Shown here: positions 18,500-27,051 of the stretch, in pieces
How the letters are laid out: each line of letters starts with the position of its first letter
Numbering within the stretch: the first letter of the stretch is position 1
NCBI GenBank assembly: GCA_963521065.1
Contig: CAUQTI010000006.1
Coordinates: 62,001 to 126,000 of the forward strand
Direction of reading: 5' to 3'
DNA length: 64,000 bases
Source: IOR16 sp963521065
Lineage (GTDB): Bacteria; Bacillota; Clostridia; Peptostreptococcales; Anaerovoracaceae
Translations under genes and position numbers: made by a program
Notes under the pieces: generated by a model
Told to the model about the DNA's origin: nothing
Databases searched by the model: none
What the model saw: only the letters and a program-made list of their open reading frames with translations

Positions 18500-18764
18500 C
18501 AAGGATTTAGCAAGAAGAGCCGTAGCATTAAAGTATCAGGAAGAGGAAGCCGCACCGGTAGTAGTCGCTTCAGGTCTTGGCCATATGGCTGAGAAAATTG
18601 TCGAAATTGCAAATGAAAATAATGTGCCTGTTTTTGAAGACAGCTCTCTTAGTACCGTATTGTCACAACTGGAGTTAGGGGCAGAAATCCCCGAAGAATT
18701 GTATCGTGCTGTAGTGGATATTTATGTATATTTTTTAAATTATGCACCAAAACATATAAAATAA
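18486..18764 (+). CDS. FlhB C-terminal domain homologue (YlqH/FlhX type)
   Basis: The 92-residue protein matches only the cytoplasmic C-terminal part of FlhB: RRAVALKYQEEEAAPVVVASG, EIANENNVPVFEDSSLSTVL and a final ELYRAVVDIYVY. It therefore lacks the membrane part and begins just after the NPTH cleavage position, as in B. subtilis YlqH. The start ATG 18486 has GGGAGGAATG at 18470-18479; earlier in-frame codons lie inside the previous gene. It is the last gene of the long operon. Confidence 0.85.
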   Translation: MSLYSKDLARRAVALKYQEEEAAPVVVASGLGHMAEKIVEIANENNVPVFEDSSLSTVLSQLELGAEIPEELYRAVVDIYVYFLNYAPKHIK

Positions 18765-18787
18765 GCCCTAAAGAAATAAAGAAGCGG

Positions 18788-18829
18788 ATAAATAGGTCTT
18801 TCTCACAAAGAAAAGGACCTATTTATTTT
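18788..18829. terminator. Bidirectional terminator between flagellar operon and csrA
   Basis: An 11-bp stem (ATAAATAGGTC / GACCTATTTAT, 18788-18798 and 18816-18826) encloses an inner pairing TTTCT/AGAAA. T-rich sequence follows it on the plus strand. It separates two convergent operons and overlaps the last codons of csrA. Confidence 0.8.
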
Positions 18830-19100
18830 GTTTATCGCGAGAACAGGGCTCCTGCTCGCTGCTCTGCAATTTAAGGCTTCTGCTCAAGATTGATTTGATT
18901 TGTGATACCTCTAAATTAGAATTTTCTAAGGCCTCTTGATTTGCAGATGTGGCTTCTAACAGTTCCTTTCTAAGAATCTTTACTTCTTTTGGAGCATTAA
19001 TTGCTATTCGTACTTTATCGCCGCTGACTTCGGTTACTGTTACTTCAATGTCTTCATTGATAAGGAAAGACTGATTTGTTTTTCTTGTCAATATGAGCAA
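18819..19100 (-). CDS. csrA: Carbon storage regulator CsrA
   Basis: CsrA is a small RNA-binding translational repressor; in B. subtilis it blocks flagellin translation. The core is intact: MLILTRKTNQSFLINEDIEVTV and the GDKVRIAINAP strand. At 93 residues it is longer than the usual 60-75, with a Ser/Gln/Lys-rich tail of about 20-30 residues. The start is TTG at 19100-19098 with GGAGGG upstream, and it overlaps fliW by 13 bases. Confidence 0.95.
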   Translation of the reverse strand: MLILTRKTNQSFLINEDIEVTVTEVSGDKVRIAINAPKEVKILRKELLEATSANQEALENSNLEVSQIKSILSRSLKLQSSEQEPCSRDKQNK

Positions 19101-19564
19101 GAGGATCCCTCCTTTTCTGTATCCTTTTCTTCAATTGAAATAATCGTTTCGCGCATAGAATAGTTTTCATTTTCCAGGATAATTTGTTTCGCTTTTTTTG
19201 CTTCCGGATTAAGAGCAATCGGGCATTTTAAATTAACCGTAGTATTTTGAAACGGCTCACGCAGCACTGAAATTACATAGTAAAACAGTTCGGTACTAGA
19301 AGTTGCATTTAAATCGCTCAGCTCAGAATTTGAAAGCTTTGGTGCATAAAGAGGAAGCAACTGAAAGGGATTTAAGACAATAAAGGCCAACTGTGGATTG
19401 ATTAAGCTTTGAAGACAGTAAATGGAATCTTCTCCGTCGAAAGGAATTAAAACAAATTCTTTTTCTGCTTCGAAACCAAAAAGGCCTTCCGAAAACGAAA
19501 TGGCCTCTTTTGGATTGATTTCCACCTCTCCAAAATAACGAGTATTTATTTTCACGATTTTCAC
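19088..19564 (-). CDS. fliW: Flagellar assembly factor FliW
   Basis: FliW binds both flagellin and CsrA, linking flagellin level to its own translation. The 158 residues show the family's TRYFGEVEINPKEAISFSEG start and FVLIPFDGEDSIYCLQSLINPQ. It starts at GTG 19564 immediately after the previous stop with no strong site of its own, so translation is probably coupled. The overlap with csrA matches the partner-switch pair. Confidence 0.95.
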   Translation of the reverse strand: MKIVKINTRYFGEVEINPKEAISFSEGLFGFEAEKEFVLIPFDGEDSIYCLQSLINPQLAFIVLNPFQLLPLYAPKLSNSELSDLNATSSTELFYYVISVLREPFQNTTVNLKCPIALNPEAKKAKQIILENENYSMRETIISIEEKDTEKEGSSCSY

Positions 19565-20170
19565 CTATGCTTTCACATCAAGAGGCGCATAATCCGGACT
19601 TGCACTCTTTGGAACGTAAATCGGGGAGCCGATGTATTTGATGATAACTTGTGGGTGCTGAGTAACATTAAATTCAATGTTTGCCGGGACAAATTCAAAA
19701 TCGCCCTGGTTCGTTTTCCATTCAAAATTGAGCTTATCCATTTCATATTCTATCTGCATATCTCCGGGAGTCCAGTTGATTTCAGGAGGAGCAGACGGAA
19801 GAAATTCAATGTTAAAGTCTTTTTGCTGCTCAGCAATTCGGGAAGCGCCTATTTGAGTTAGAGCGTCTTCATTCAGATGGATATCCAATAACATATTTCC
19901 CTCCCGCGCAAAACGTGCTGTAGCTGCGTATGCGGCATCTTTTCCTTTTTGTGCAAAGGTATCTATACTTTGCAAGGGTGTATCAAAGATAGAGCTACGT
20001 GCATTGAATGTATCAATGTTTAGCTGAATTGGACGGCTTTTGATGCGAAGTCCATTTTTTTCTCTTTGTATTTCGAGATCCGCTGTCGCCTGGGTTCTTT
20101 GAAGAACGGCCGGTGTTACTTTAAATTCAATGGAAATAGGTACCGTTTGAATTTCTAATAACGGCTTCAT
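19565..20170 (-). CDS. yviE: YviE-like protein (DUF6470 family)
   Basis: This 201-residue protein of unknown function occupies the flgL-fliW gap, the same place as yviE in Bacillus. It starts MKPLLEIQTVPISIEFKVTP and ends with QHPQVIIKYIGSPIYVP; both are typical of the family. It lacks a signal peptide and membrane segments. AAAAAGGAGTG precedes the ATG. Confidence 0.85.
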   Translation of the reverse strand: MKPLLEIQTVPISIEFKVTPAVLQRTQATADLEIQREKNGLRIKSRPIQLNIDTFNARSSIFDTPLQSIDTFAQKGKDAAYAATARFAREGNMLLDIHLNEDALTQIGASRIAEQQKDFNIEFLPSAPPEINWTPGDMQIEYEMDKLNFEWKTNQGDFEFVPANIEFNVTQHPQVIIKYIGSPIYVPKSASPDYAPLDVKA

Positions 20171-20214
20171 GATATCACTCCTTTTTTATAAATTGAAAAA
20201 AACTATTTTAAGGG

Positions 20215-21222
20215 TTATTTCATAAAATCAATGAAGGATGCACTGAGAATGCTATTTCCCATTTTAAGCGCTGCCTGATACACGTATTCCTCCATTTTAA
20301 AGTCGGTAATAGCTGCTGCTAAATCAATGTATTCTGTTTGCTCAATTTTATTATTTAAGCTGTATTCATTATTTTCAAGCCTGCTTTGTGTGTTTTCTAA
20401 AAAAGTAGTCGTGCTCCCAAGCTGCGTTACATTGATAAGCATTTTCGTACGTCCGGCATCTAATTTATCCGTATAAGGTTTTAAGGCATCGGAACTAAAT
20501 TGTGAGGACTCTAAAACGTCTGCAATTTCATCCATCGTATTAATCAGATTATTAGAAAGGCCGTTGCTGTCTTTTCCAAAGCCAAGAAATTTAATGCCTG
20601 GCATGGCGGAATTAAATGCACTGCTTTCTTCAACCTGATCGTTTGAGTCCAAGCTTAAGCCAAAGCCTAAGTCGATAAATATTTTTTCATCAGCCATTTT
20701 TTTTAAGGCTTCATAGTCCGCAGTACCTTCTGCAGCATCTACTTCAATTCCCCGGAAGGTAAGCTTTCCGCTGGCATTTAAAGCGAAAGGAAGTTCTTTT
20801 GTACTGCTGCCGCCAAAGAGGTACTTTCCTTCAAATTTTGCATTGAGCTCCATGACTGCTGCCTTTTGGATACTGCGAATTTCAGTTGCTATAATTTTTC
20901 TTTGATCTGTATTTTTAGCAATGGTTCCATTTACTTCAACTGTCTTTAAATAAACATCATCCGCGTAGTTAGAGATTGTCATCATGCTACTTTCCACGTT
21001 TTCAAAGGTTGACTGGAGGCTTTTGACATTAGACAGGTAATTTTCTGTCTTTGACATTTCCCTTCGAAGCCGATACGCTTTCGCCGCATCAGCTGGTGCT
21101 TCAGATGCCTTTAAGTATTTTCTTTTTGTATCTACTTTTTCTCTTGCCGTATCAAGATTACGAAGAACACGTTGTAAGCTGCTGTTATAGTTTCTCGTAA
21201 TGGAATGCGTTGTGATTCTCAT
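20215..21222 (-). CDS. flgL: Flagellar hook-associated protein 3 FlgL
   Basis: FlgL is the second hook-filament junction protein. The 335-residue product has a flagellin-like N-terminus (MRITTHSITRNYNSSLQRVL) and C-terminal helix (LAAAITDFKMEEYVYQAALK), the D0/D1 pair of the FlgL family. AATAGGAGGAG precedes the ATG. It follows flgK by 12 bases. Confidence 0.95.
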   Translation of the reverse strand: MRITTHSITRNYNSSLQRVLRNLDTAREKVDTKRKYLKASEAPADAAKAYRLRREMSKTENYLSNVKSLQSTFENVESSMMTISNYADDVYLKTVEVNGTIAKNTDQRKIIATEIRSIQKAAVMELNAKFEGKYLFGGSSTKELPFALNASGKLTFRGIEVDAAEGTADYEALKKMADEKIFIDLGFGLSLDSNDQVEESSAFNSAMPGIKFLGFGKDSNGLSNNLINTMDEIADVLESSQFSSDALKPYTDKLDAGRTKMLINVTQLGSTTTFLENTQSRLENNEYSLNNKIEQTEYIDLAAAITDFKMEEYVYQAALKMGNSILSASFIDFMK

Positions 21223-21234
21223 AAGCTCCTCCTA

Positions 21235-22860
21235 TTATAAGCCGACAGTACCCATTCTGTTAATAATGGTATCTAAAGCCTCATCCAAAGTTGTCATCAA
21301 GCGGGCAGCTGCATTGTAAGATTTTTGATAATGTAAAAGGTTCACACCTTCTTCGTCTAGCGATACAGCAGATATATTGTCCCGAAGGTCTGCAATACTG
21401 TTCACAGAGGATAAGTAGCTGTCTAAAGACGAGTTGAGTGATTTTACATTCAGTGCGAGCACGTTGCCGATATCTGCATTAAATTCTTCAAAGGTACCTT
21501 TGAAGATTGTTTGTGTGCTTCCATCCGGACGGGTTAGTGTAAAGTCAAAATCTTTTTCAAACAGGTTAATCATATAAGAAATATTATCGTTTGCACCTGA
21601 AGTATCACCAGAGCTGATGGGAGGAACCTTACTGTTATTGATGCCGTAGCTTCCATCCAACCAACCGGAAGCAATCGTTATATTTGATGCAGTAATTTTG
21701 CCATCCGGATCTGTCTTTGAAGTAAACAAAGGTTTATATTCCAAATATTTCTGATTGGTAGGACTTTCTGGCTGGGAAGAATCAAACGCAGGGTTTTCAA
21801 CAGAATTCGCAGTATTAAAAATTTCTGCGAAGGTGCTTGCAAGTAAATCCAGGCGCTTTTCATAATAGCCGATACCACGGACATCACTCGGAGGAGTATC
21901 GAATTCTCCCGACCTGTTTAAGGCGTCAAGTGCACCCTTGAAAATTCCTGTGGTAAATTCGTTGGTGACATCGGTTGGATTCTGTGTCGAATCATCCCCG
22001 TCCGCGTTGAACGTATCCGAAATAGAAATGTGAACCAAGCCATCGGTTCCTTTCGCATAGGAGAATGTGACAGCATCCGTATCCTTCAGCAGGCTGAAGG
22101 CACCATTTTCACCAAGAAAATCAATGCGAAGTTCATCAACAACAATCCCTTTTGAGATTTCCGTGGGGGTTGTCGTTACATTGATATTCATATAAGTGGA
22201 CAATTCATCCAAGAGCAAGTTTCTCTGATCTAATAATTCTAAAGAGGAGTTTCCAAATAGCTGGCTCTCTTTGATGGTTTTATTTAAGGTAGTGATGTTA
22301 CTTAAAATATCATTTACTTTGCTGACCGTAACCTTTTCCATATTGTATTCTTCCTGTTCCCGTATGGATGAAAGGGAAGAGGAGTATTGTGAAAAAAGTT
22401 TTGTAAGAGATTCAGCTGAAGAACGTACAATACTGTCAAATTCCGTGGCGCCCGAATGGTCAGAAAGTGTTTGGAGCTGTGAAATCAAATCTTGAAATTG
22501 CGTTTGTAACGCTGTTTTTTGTGTCTCATCAAAGATGTCTTCCAAGTCTTCTTTTACTCCTAAATTTGCATCAATTTCACCCAATTTGGCGGCTTCTCTG
22601 CGAAAGCGCACATCTAAAAAGGGGTCTCTGGCCTGAGAGACATTCGTGACACCGACACCTTGACCGATATAGCTGGCATTGCGGGTAGAATAAAGATCGC
22701 CGTAACTTGATGAGCGAACACTATATAAATCTAAACGTTGTCTCGTGTAACCAGTTGTATTCATATTGGCAATATTCTGCCCTGTAACATCCAATGCTTT
22801 TTGGCTTGTATTCAAAGCAGAAAGTGCAGTGGTGAAACTATAAAAGGTTGAACGGAGCAT
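21235..22860 (-). CDS. flgK: Flagellar hook-associated protein 1 FlgK
   Basis: FlgK is the first hook-filament junction protein. The N-terminal rod-type signature FYSFTTALSALNTSQKALD with QNIANMNTTGYTRQR and the C-terminal VNLLHYQKSYNAAARLMTTL are characteristic. The 541-residue length is usual for Clostridia. AAAGGAGGT precedes the ATG. Confidence 0.96.
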   Translation of the reverse strand: MLRSTFYSFTTALSALNTSQKALDVTGQNIANMNTTGYTRQRLDLYSVRSSSYGDLYSTRNASYIGQGVGVTNVSQARDPFLDVRFRREAAKLGEIDANLGVKEDLEDIFDETQKTALQTQFQDLISQLQTLSDHSGATEFDSIVRSSAESLTKLFSQYSSSLSSIREQEEYNMEKVTVSKVNDILSNITTLNKTIKESQLFGNSSLELLDQRNLLLDELSTYMNINVTTTPTEISKGIVVDELRIDFLGENGAFSLLKDTDAVTFSYAKGTDGLVHISISDTFNADGDDSTQNPTDVTNEFTTGIFKGALDALNRSGEFDTPPSDVRGIGYYEKRLDLLASTFAEIFNTANSVENPAFDSSQPESPTNQKYLEYKPLFTSKTDPDGKITASNITIASGWLDGSYGINNSKVPPISSGDTSGANDNISYMINLFEKDFDFTLTRPDGSTQTIFKGTFEEFNADIGNVLALNVKSLNSSLDSYLSSVNSIADLRDNISAVSLDEEGVNLLHYQKSYNAAARLMTTLDEALDTIINRMGTVGL

Positions 22861-22883
22861 AGAAGATACCTCCTTTGTTAAGG

Positions 22884-23360
22884 TTAAATTTTTACGCGTG
22901 TGAATCTTGGTGTCATCTCACGCGGCTGCTTTTCTCCAGTTTTGCTGTAATTCGTATTGCTTTTTCCATTTTGTAAATTTGTAATTAAGAGATCCAAACT
23001 GTGCAGATGAAGTTCGATGTATTTTTTTGTGCAATCAGTGACTGCCTTGACTTCCTGCATTTTTGCAGTCATTTCTTCGTAAAGTGCAGCGAGATCCTTT
23101 CCATTTTGAAGAGGGGCTTGCTCCACAATTTCGCGAAATGTGAGAGAAGATAATCCCATCTCGGCTTGAATTTGTTCTCGTTTTTTTTCTAAACCGCGGA
23201 ATTGCAGAATCGTAGCTTGTTCTTCTTTCATAATTCCATCCAGCTGTGTCACATCGTTTGAAGCAATCGCATCCAATTTTTGATTCTCCAAAGAGATGAC
23301 GGAATTAAGAAGGTGAAGGGTATCTCTCATTATGTTATAAAAAATAAGACTTTCATTCAT
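22884..23360 (-). CDS. flgN: FlgN-family export chaperone
   Basis: FlgN is the chaperone for FlgK and FlgL. The 158-residue protein is helical, has the segment LEKKREQIQAEMGLSSLTFREI and ends in a basic, disordered tail. Position between flgM and flgK is the main support, as the family is poorly conserved. RBS AGAGGTAT precedes ATG 23360, two bases after the flgM stop. Confidence 0.88.
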   Translation of the reverse strand: MNESLIFYNIMRDTLHLLNSVISLENQKLDAIASNDVTQLDGIMKEEQATILQFRGLEKKREQIQAEMGLSSLTFREIVEQAPLQNGKDLAALYEEMTAKMQEVKAVTDCTKKYIELHLHSLDLLITNLQNGKSNTNYSKTGEKQPREMTPRFTRVKI

Positions 23361-23362
23361 AG

Positions 23363-23674
23363 CTATACCTCTAAATCCATCAGTATTTTTCGCGCAATAT
23401 CAGCGGAATTATTATCATATTGTCCCAGAGCAGTCTGCTGGCTTAAGTCAGCTAATTTATATTGTGAAGCGCCAGCTTTTACTTCGGATAGTAGTTGATT
23501 CTTCAAAAAAGTGATAAACTGCTCATCGCTTTTTTGCGAAACCGGAGTTTGGCTGATTGTTATTTGATCAAATTCCGTGCTTTTCTGCTCAGAAGATATG
23601 GTATTTTTAGGTGTCTTCTTTACAATTGTTGGGTTGATCCTGCCGCAAAAGCGGTCATTCGTTGTAATTTTCAT
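23363..23674 (-). CDS. flgM: Anti-sigma-28 factor FlgM
   Basis: FlgM binds FliA until the hook is finished and FlgM is exported. The 103-residue protein has a disordered N-terminal half (MKITTNDRFCGRINPTIV) and a C-terminal sigma-binding part with FLKNQLLSEVKAGASQYKLADL and NNSADIARKILMDL. I chose ATG at 23674-23672 because GGGGGTATTACC precedes it; an upstream in-frame ATG lacks a site. A perfect sigma-D promoter lies at 23742-23768, giving the usual feedback on FlgM synthesis. Confidence 0.92.
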   Translation of the reverse strand: MKITTNDRFCGRINPTIVKKTPKNTISSEQKSTEFDQITISQTPVSQKSDEQFITFLKNQLLSEVKAGASQYKLADLSQQTALGQYDNNSADIARKILMDLEV

Positions 23675-23741
23675 GGTAATACCCCCATATTTGCAGCAAA
23701 AATGCATGGATGCTGCAATGTTAGATTTGCATTCTATTATT

Positions 23742-23768
23742 ATATCGGCTGATTTTTAGGAATCTTTA
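23742..23768 (-). promoter_or_regulatory. Sigma-D (sigma-28) promoter for flgM-csrA operon
   Basis: Read on the minus strand: TAAA, a 15-base spacer, then GCCGATAT. This matches the sigma-28/sigma-D consensus at every core base. It lies about 70 bases upstream of the flgM start and points into flgM-flgN-flgK-flgL-yviE-fliW-csrA. Confidence 0.9.
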
Positions 23769-23777
23769 TCTTTTTTA

Positions 23778-23827
23778 TTAAAAAAGATACATTCTCTCTG
23801 CACTGTATACAAAGAAGATGTATCTTT
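23778..23827 (-). terminator. Terminator of the chemotaxis/FtsA-like operon
   Basis: On the minus strand, AAAGATACAT and ATGTATCTTT form a 10-bp stem (23818-23827 and 23783-23792) around a 25-base loop, continued by a T run. It lies just after the stop of the FtsA-like gene and before the flgM promoter. Confidence 0.75.
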
Positions 23828-23840
23828 AAGAATAGTAAAG

Positions 23841-25811
23841 CTATTTCGGAGTTTCGCGCTGGCTCCATCCAATCTGTGCATAATCACCATCTTTTAGAAC
23901 GGTAACGAAGGAAGCGTCTTCACCGTTTAATTTTAAAAGTAAATTGCCTTGCGGATGCTCCGGGTCAATGTCCGAATAGTTGAGCAAATCAAAAAAGCAG
24001 GGCGGTTGCTTTGGCTGATAGGAGAGTGTAATCCACTTCTCATTCAAGCAGACAGAAATTGTCGCGTCATCTTTTTTTTTCTCTTCCTTAGCGCTTTCGC
24101 TGACAGGATCTTGTTCTGGAGAAGGGGATGGAGGGGCTTCTTCTTTTTCTTCTGATGTTTGCGGAGAAGACTGCACTTTTGTTGTCAAGAAAACTTCATC
24201 CATAGACTGAATCAGGTAACTGGATTCAGCAAAGGTGCCATTTACAGTAACCTCCGTGTCAGTCTTTGTATTTTCTAGTAAATCAGCTACTCTGATTTTA
24301 GGTGAAATTCCGTTTTTCGCAGGAATTGCAATCAACGCATCTCCCCTTTGTATCGGCGTTTCGATGGAAGCAGGTTGACCGTTTCTGTACAATTCCCCGG
24401 CTACTGCAGGAATTCCGCGCTCTGTCTTTTTTTCCCCGTTTAGATAGTAGATGAGAGGGCGGGGAGAAACTCCCATCAGGCTCGTCGCTTTGATTCCGGC
24501 AAGGAGAAGCGCATCGAGTACCGTGATGTGGTTCGAATCAAGAAGCATAATCCTTTTTTCGTTTACTGTAATTGCAAAGAAATCCATGCCGTGATACAGC
24601 AGGCTGATTGCACCTATTCCAATTGGAGTTACAAATTCAGGACTAAGCAGTGCGTCTGAACAAAGTTCAATATTCTTGTATGGGTTAAGGCCGCCAAGTG
24701 CGACTCTGTTTTCTGGAATCTCAAGCTTTTCGGAAAGAATCTTACACAGGCCTGGAATTTGACTTCCACCGCCGATTAGAAAAACGGCGACTGGTGATCC
24801 CTCATTCAGTTTTACAATGCTTTTTGCGATAGAGGCACAAAGTTCTGAAAGCGCAGGGTAAATAACTTCGAGAATCTCTTCTGCGCACAGACGGTATTGT
24901 GTTCCAAGAATATCAAAAAAGGAAATCTCTCCGGTTGGATTGCTGAGAGAGCGTTTGATTCTCTCACCGGTATCAAAATCAACCAGATAATGCTTCATCA
25001 AAGCTTCTGTAACTTCATCTCCCGCAGTTGTAACCATATCGTATGCAATGATACTGCCATTTTTTGAGATGGCGATGTCGGTAGTTCCGGCACCAATATC
25101 GGCAATTGCGATATTTAGGAGGCGAATGTCTTTTGGAACAATCGCATTAATAGCAGCAATTGGCTCCAAGGTCATATTTTCAACCTCGAGTCCGCAGCGG
25201 CTTGTTACCTCGTATAAGCTTCTCATAACGGTAAAGGGAAGAAATGCTGCGATGATTTCAGCACGAACGCTTTTCCCCTTATGGCCATGCAAATTGCTGA
25301 TTGGATAACCGTCGAGCCAATAACCGGAAACACTGTATCCAACGCAGGAAAAAGACTGGCTGTCTTCCTTTTGAGAAAGCTCTGAAGAAAAGTTTTCTTG
25401 AGCCGCGGAAATTGCATGATATTCTATGGAACGGATGGTTTCGGTTGTAATGGGTGTATCCTCTGGTATTTCTTGCTGTGCGGTGGCTTTTGAAGTCTTT
25501 AAAGCTCGTCCGGCAGCAGCAATGGAGGTACGCTCCAAAGTATAGCCAACGCGTGCTTCAAGAGCGGATTTTACTTGGTTGACAGCACGGCACACCAGTT
25601 CAATATCTTCAATTTGGCCATCCCTCATAGCTCGTATTTTATGAAAAGCCTGTTCATAATCAAGCACTTTATAGGTGTCATTTTCTTTACTGCCAATCAT
25701 ACCGACAACGGAGCGAGTACCAATATCCAAAGCGAAGAAAATATGATTTGGCTGTGCTTTTTTCTCTTCTTGTGTGCGTTCTATTTGTTTTATATTTGCT
25801 TCGTTATTCAA
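23841..25811 (-). CDS. FtsA/PilM-like actin-fold ATPase
   Basis: The first 390 residues have the actin/FtsA nucleotide motifs: FALDIGTRSVVGMIG at about 26-40, IADIGAGTTDIAI for phosphate 2, and FLIGGGSQIPGLCKIL for the adenosine loop. The remaining 260 residues include beta-rich segments, a Pro/Glu/Ser linker (EEAPPSPSPEQDPVSES) and a C-terminal beta-strand unit (ISVCLNEKWITLSYQ through LLLKLNGEDASF) that looks ubiquitin-like. Being last in a cheA-W-R-B operon, it is unlikely to be the cell-division FtsA; a role in placing membrane complexes is inference. TTG start with AAAGGAG upstream. Confidence 0.75.
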   Translation of the reverse strand: MNNEANIKQIERTQEEKKAQPNHIFFALDIGTRSVVGMIGSKENDTYKVLDYEQAFHKIRAMRDGQIEDIELVCRAVNQVKSALEARVGYTLERTSIAAAGRALKTSKATAQQEIPEDTPITTETIRSIEYHAISAAQENFSSELSQKEDSQSFSCVGYSVSGYWLDGYPISNLHGHKGKSVRAEIIAAFLPFTVMRSLYEVTSRCGLEVENMTLEPIAAINAIVPKDIRLLNIAIADIGAGTTDIAISKNGSIIAYDMVTTAGDEVTEALMKHYLVDFDTGERIKRSLSNPTGEISFFDILGTQYRLCAEEILEVIYPALSELCASIAKSIVKLNEGSPVAVFLIGGGSQIPGLCKILSEKLEIPENRVALGGLNPYKNIELCSDALLSPEFVTPIGIGAISLLYHGMDFFAITVNEKRIMLLDSNHITVLDALLLAGIKATSLMGVSPRPLIYYLNGEKKTERGIPAVAGELYRNGQPASIETPIQRGDALIAIPAKNGISPKIRVADLLENTKTDTEVTVNGTFAESSYLIQSMDEVFLTTKVQSSPQTSEEKEEAPPSPSPEQDPVSESAKEEKKKDDATISVCLNEKWITLSYQPKQPPCFFDLLNYSDIDPEHPQGNLLLKLNGEDASFVTVLKDGDYAQIGWSQRETPK

Positions 25812-25855
25812 TCCGAATTTCTCCTTTTGTCTGATGATATAAAATAGTAAATGTA

Positions 25856-26929
25856 TTATAGACGGTTTAAATAATTTTTTAAAGTGCCTGCAATATTTCC
25901 GCAGGAAGTTTGCGTTGTGACAGCACCGATGTTATATGCGACCATGGGCATGCCATAAACGACAGAAGAAGCCTCATCTTGTCCGATGGTATAAGCACCT
26001 TTTTGCCGCATTTTCAGTAGGCCATCCGCACCGTCTTTTCCCATCCCCGTCATAATAATACCGATGGCATTCGGGCCGGCTGTGTCCGCAACCGAATGGA
26101 ACAGAACATCAACAGAAGGACAATGACCGCTGACTTTTTCACCAGGATGACATTTCACAGAGTATTCAGAGCCAATTTTTACGACTTGCATTTGGAATTC
26201 TCCGGGTGCTAGAAGAACTCTTCCTCGTAAAACCTTATCACCGGTAACGGCTTCTTTTACCTCCATCGGGCAAAGGCGGTTCAAGCGTTCTGCATACATC
26301 TTAGTAAAACCGGCAGGCATGTGCTGAACAATGACAATGCCAGGTGTATTTTCTGGCAAATTCTTCAACACCTCCAGCGTTGCTTCTGTACCGCCTGTGG
26401 AAGCGCCAAGCGCTATGACGATATGATCCAGCTTTGCGGATGGCTTTAACGCGGTAATGCGGCTCAATAAAGAAGTGTCCGGTTTTGGGATGGACGGTGG
26501 GGAAGGCTTAGCAGGTGGTGAAATCCTTACTTTTGACTTAGAAGCAATCGCCACTTTTCCGGCAAGCTCTTTGATAAAAGAGTCCACCTTGTTTTGCTCA
26601 TTCATATCAGGCTTTCTTACGAAATCCACAGCCCCTGCGGACAACGCATCAAAAACACTGATGTTCAGAGAGCTGACGAGAACGACGGGGATGGAGTGGC
26701 GAGGAAGCAAATATTTTAAAAATTCAATCCCTGTCATTTTTGGCATTTCAACATCCAATGTAATTACATCCGGTTTTAGGAGTGGTAGTTTTTTCATTGC
26801 ATCCATCGCATCAATTGCATAGCCTACGACTTCAAATTGCGGATATTTTGAAAGGTTATCATTAAGCACCTTTCGAAAAAAAACGGAATCATCCACAATA
26901 AGGATTTTTATTTTATTTGTGGGAATCAC
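25856..26929 (-). CDS. cheB: Chemotaxis protein-glutamate methylesterase CheB
   Basis: CheB demethylates and deamidates chemoreceptors. An N-terminal receiver domain has the acidic pair IVDDS and phospho-acceptor Asp59 (TLDVEMPKMTG). After a proline-rich linker the catalytic domain shows the Ser site GASTGGTEA, the His site VQHMPAGFT and the Asp site GMGKDGADG. Length 357. Starts at GTG with AAAGGAGGA upstream, 122 bases after cheR. Confidence 0.97.
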   Translation of the reverse strand: MIPTNKIKILIVDDSVFFRKVLNDNLSKYPQFEVVGYAIDAMDAMKKLPLLKPDVITLDVEMPKMTGIEFLKYLLPRHSIPVVLVSSLNISVFDALSAGAVDFVRKPDMNEQNKVDSFIKELAGKVAIASKSKVRISPPAKPSPPSIPKPDTSLLSRITALKPSAKLDHIVIALGASTGGTEATLEVLKNLPENTPGIVIVQHMPAGFTKMYAERLNRLCPMEVKEAVTGDKVLRGRVLLAPGEFQMQVVKIGSEYSVKCHPGEKVSGHCPSVDVLFHSVADTAGPNAIGIIMTGMGKDGADGLLKMRQKGAYTIGQDEASSVVYGMPMVAYNIGAVTTQTSCGNIAGTLKNYLNRL

Positions 26930-27051
26930 AGAAATTCCTCCTTTAAAATACAGTAAATATTTTTAACAAATCCTCTTTAAAAAATGGATTCTTCACAAGA
27001 CATAAATAAGGTTTTGTATGTGTGAGCCAGAGCTTAAGCAGAAGACCATGC

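Noticed and set aside
23841..25811. Cell-division FtsA
   Set aside because: No ftsZ or division gene nearby, a 260-residue extra C-terminus, and membership of a chemotaxis operon argue for a separate paralogue.
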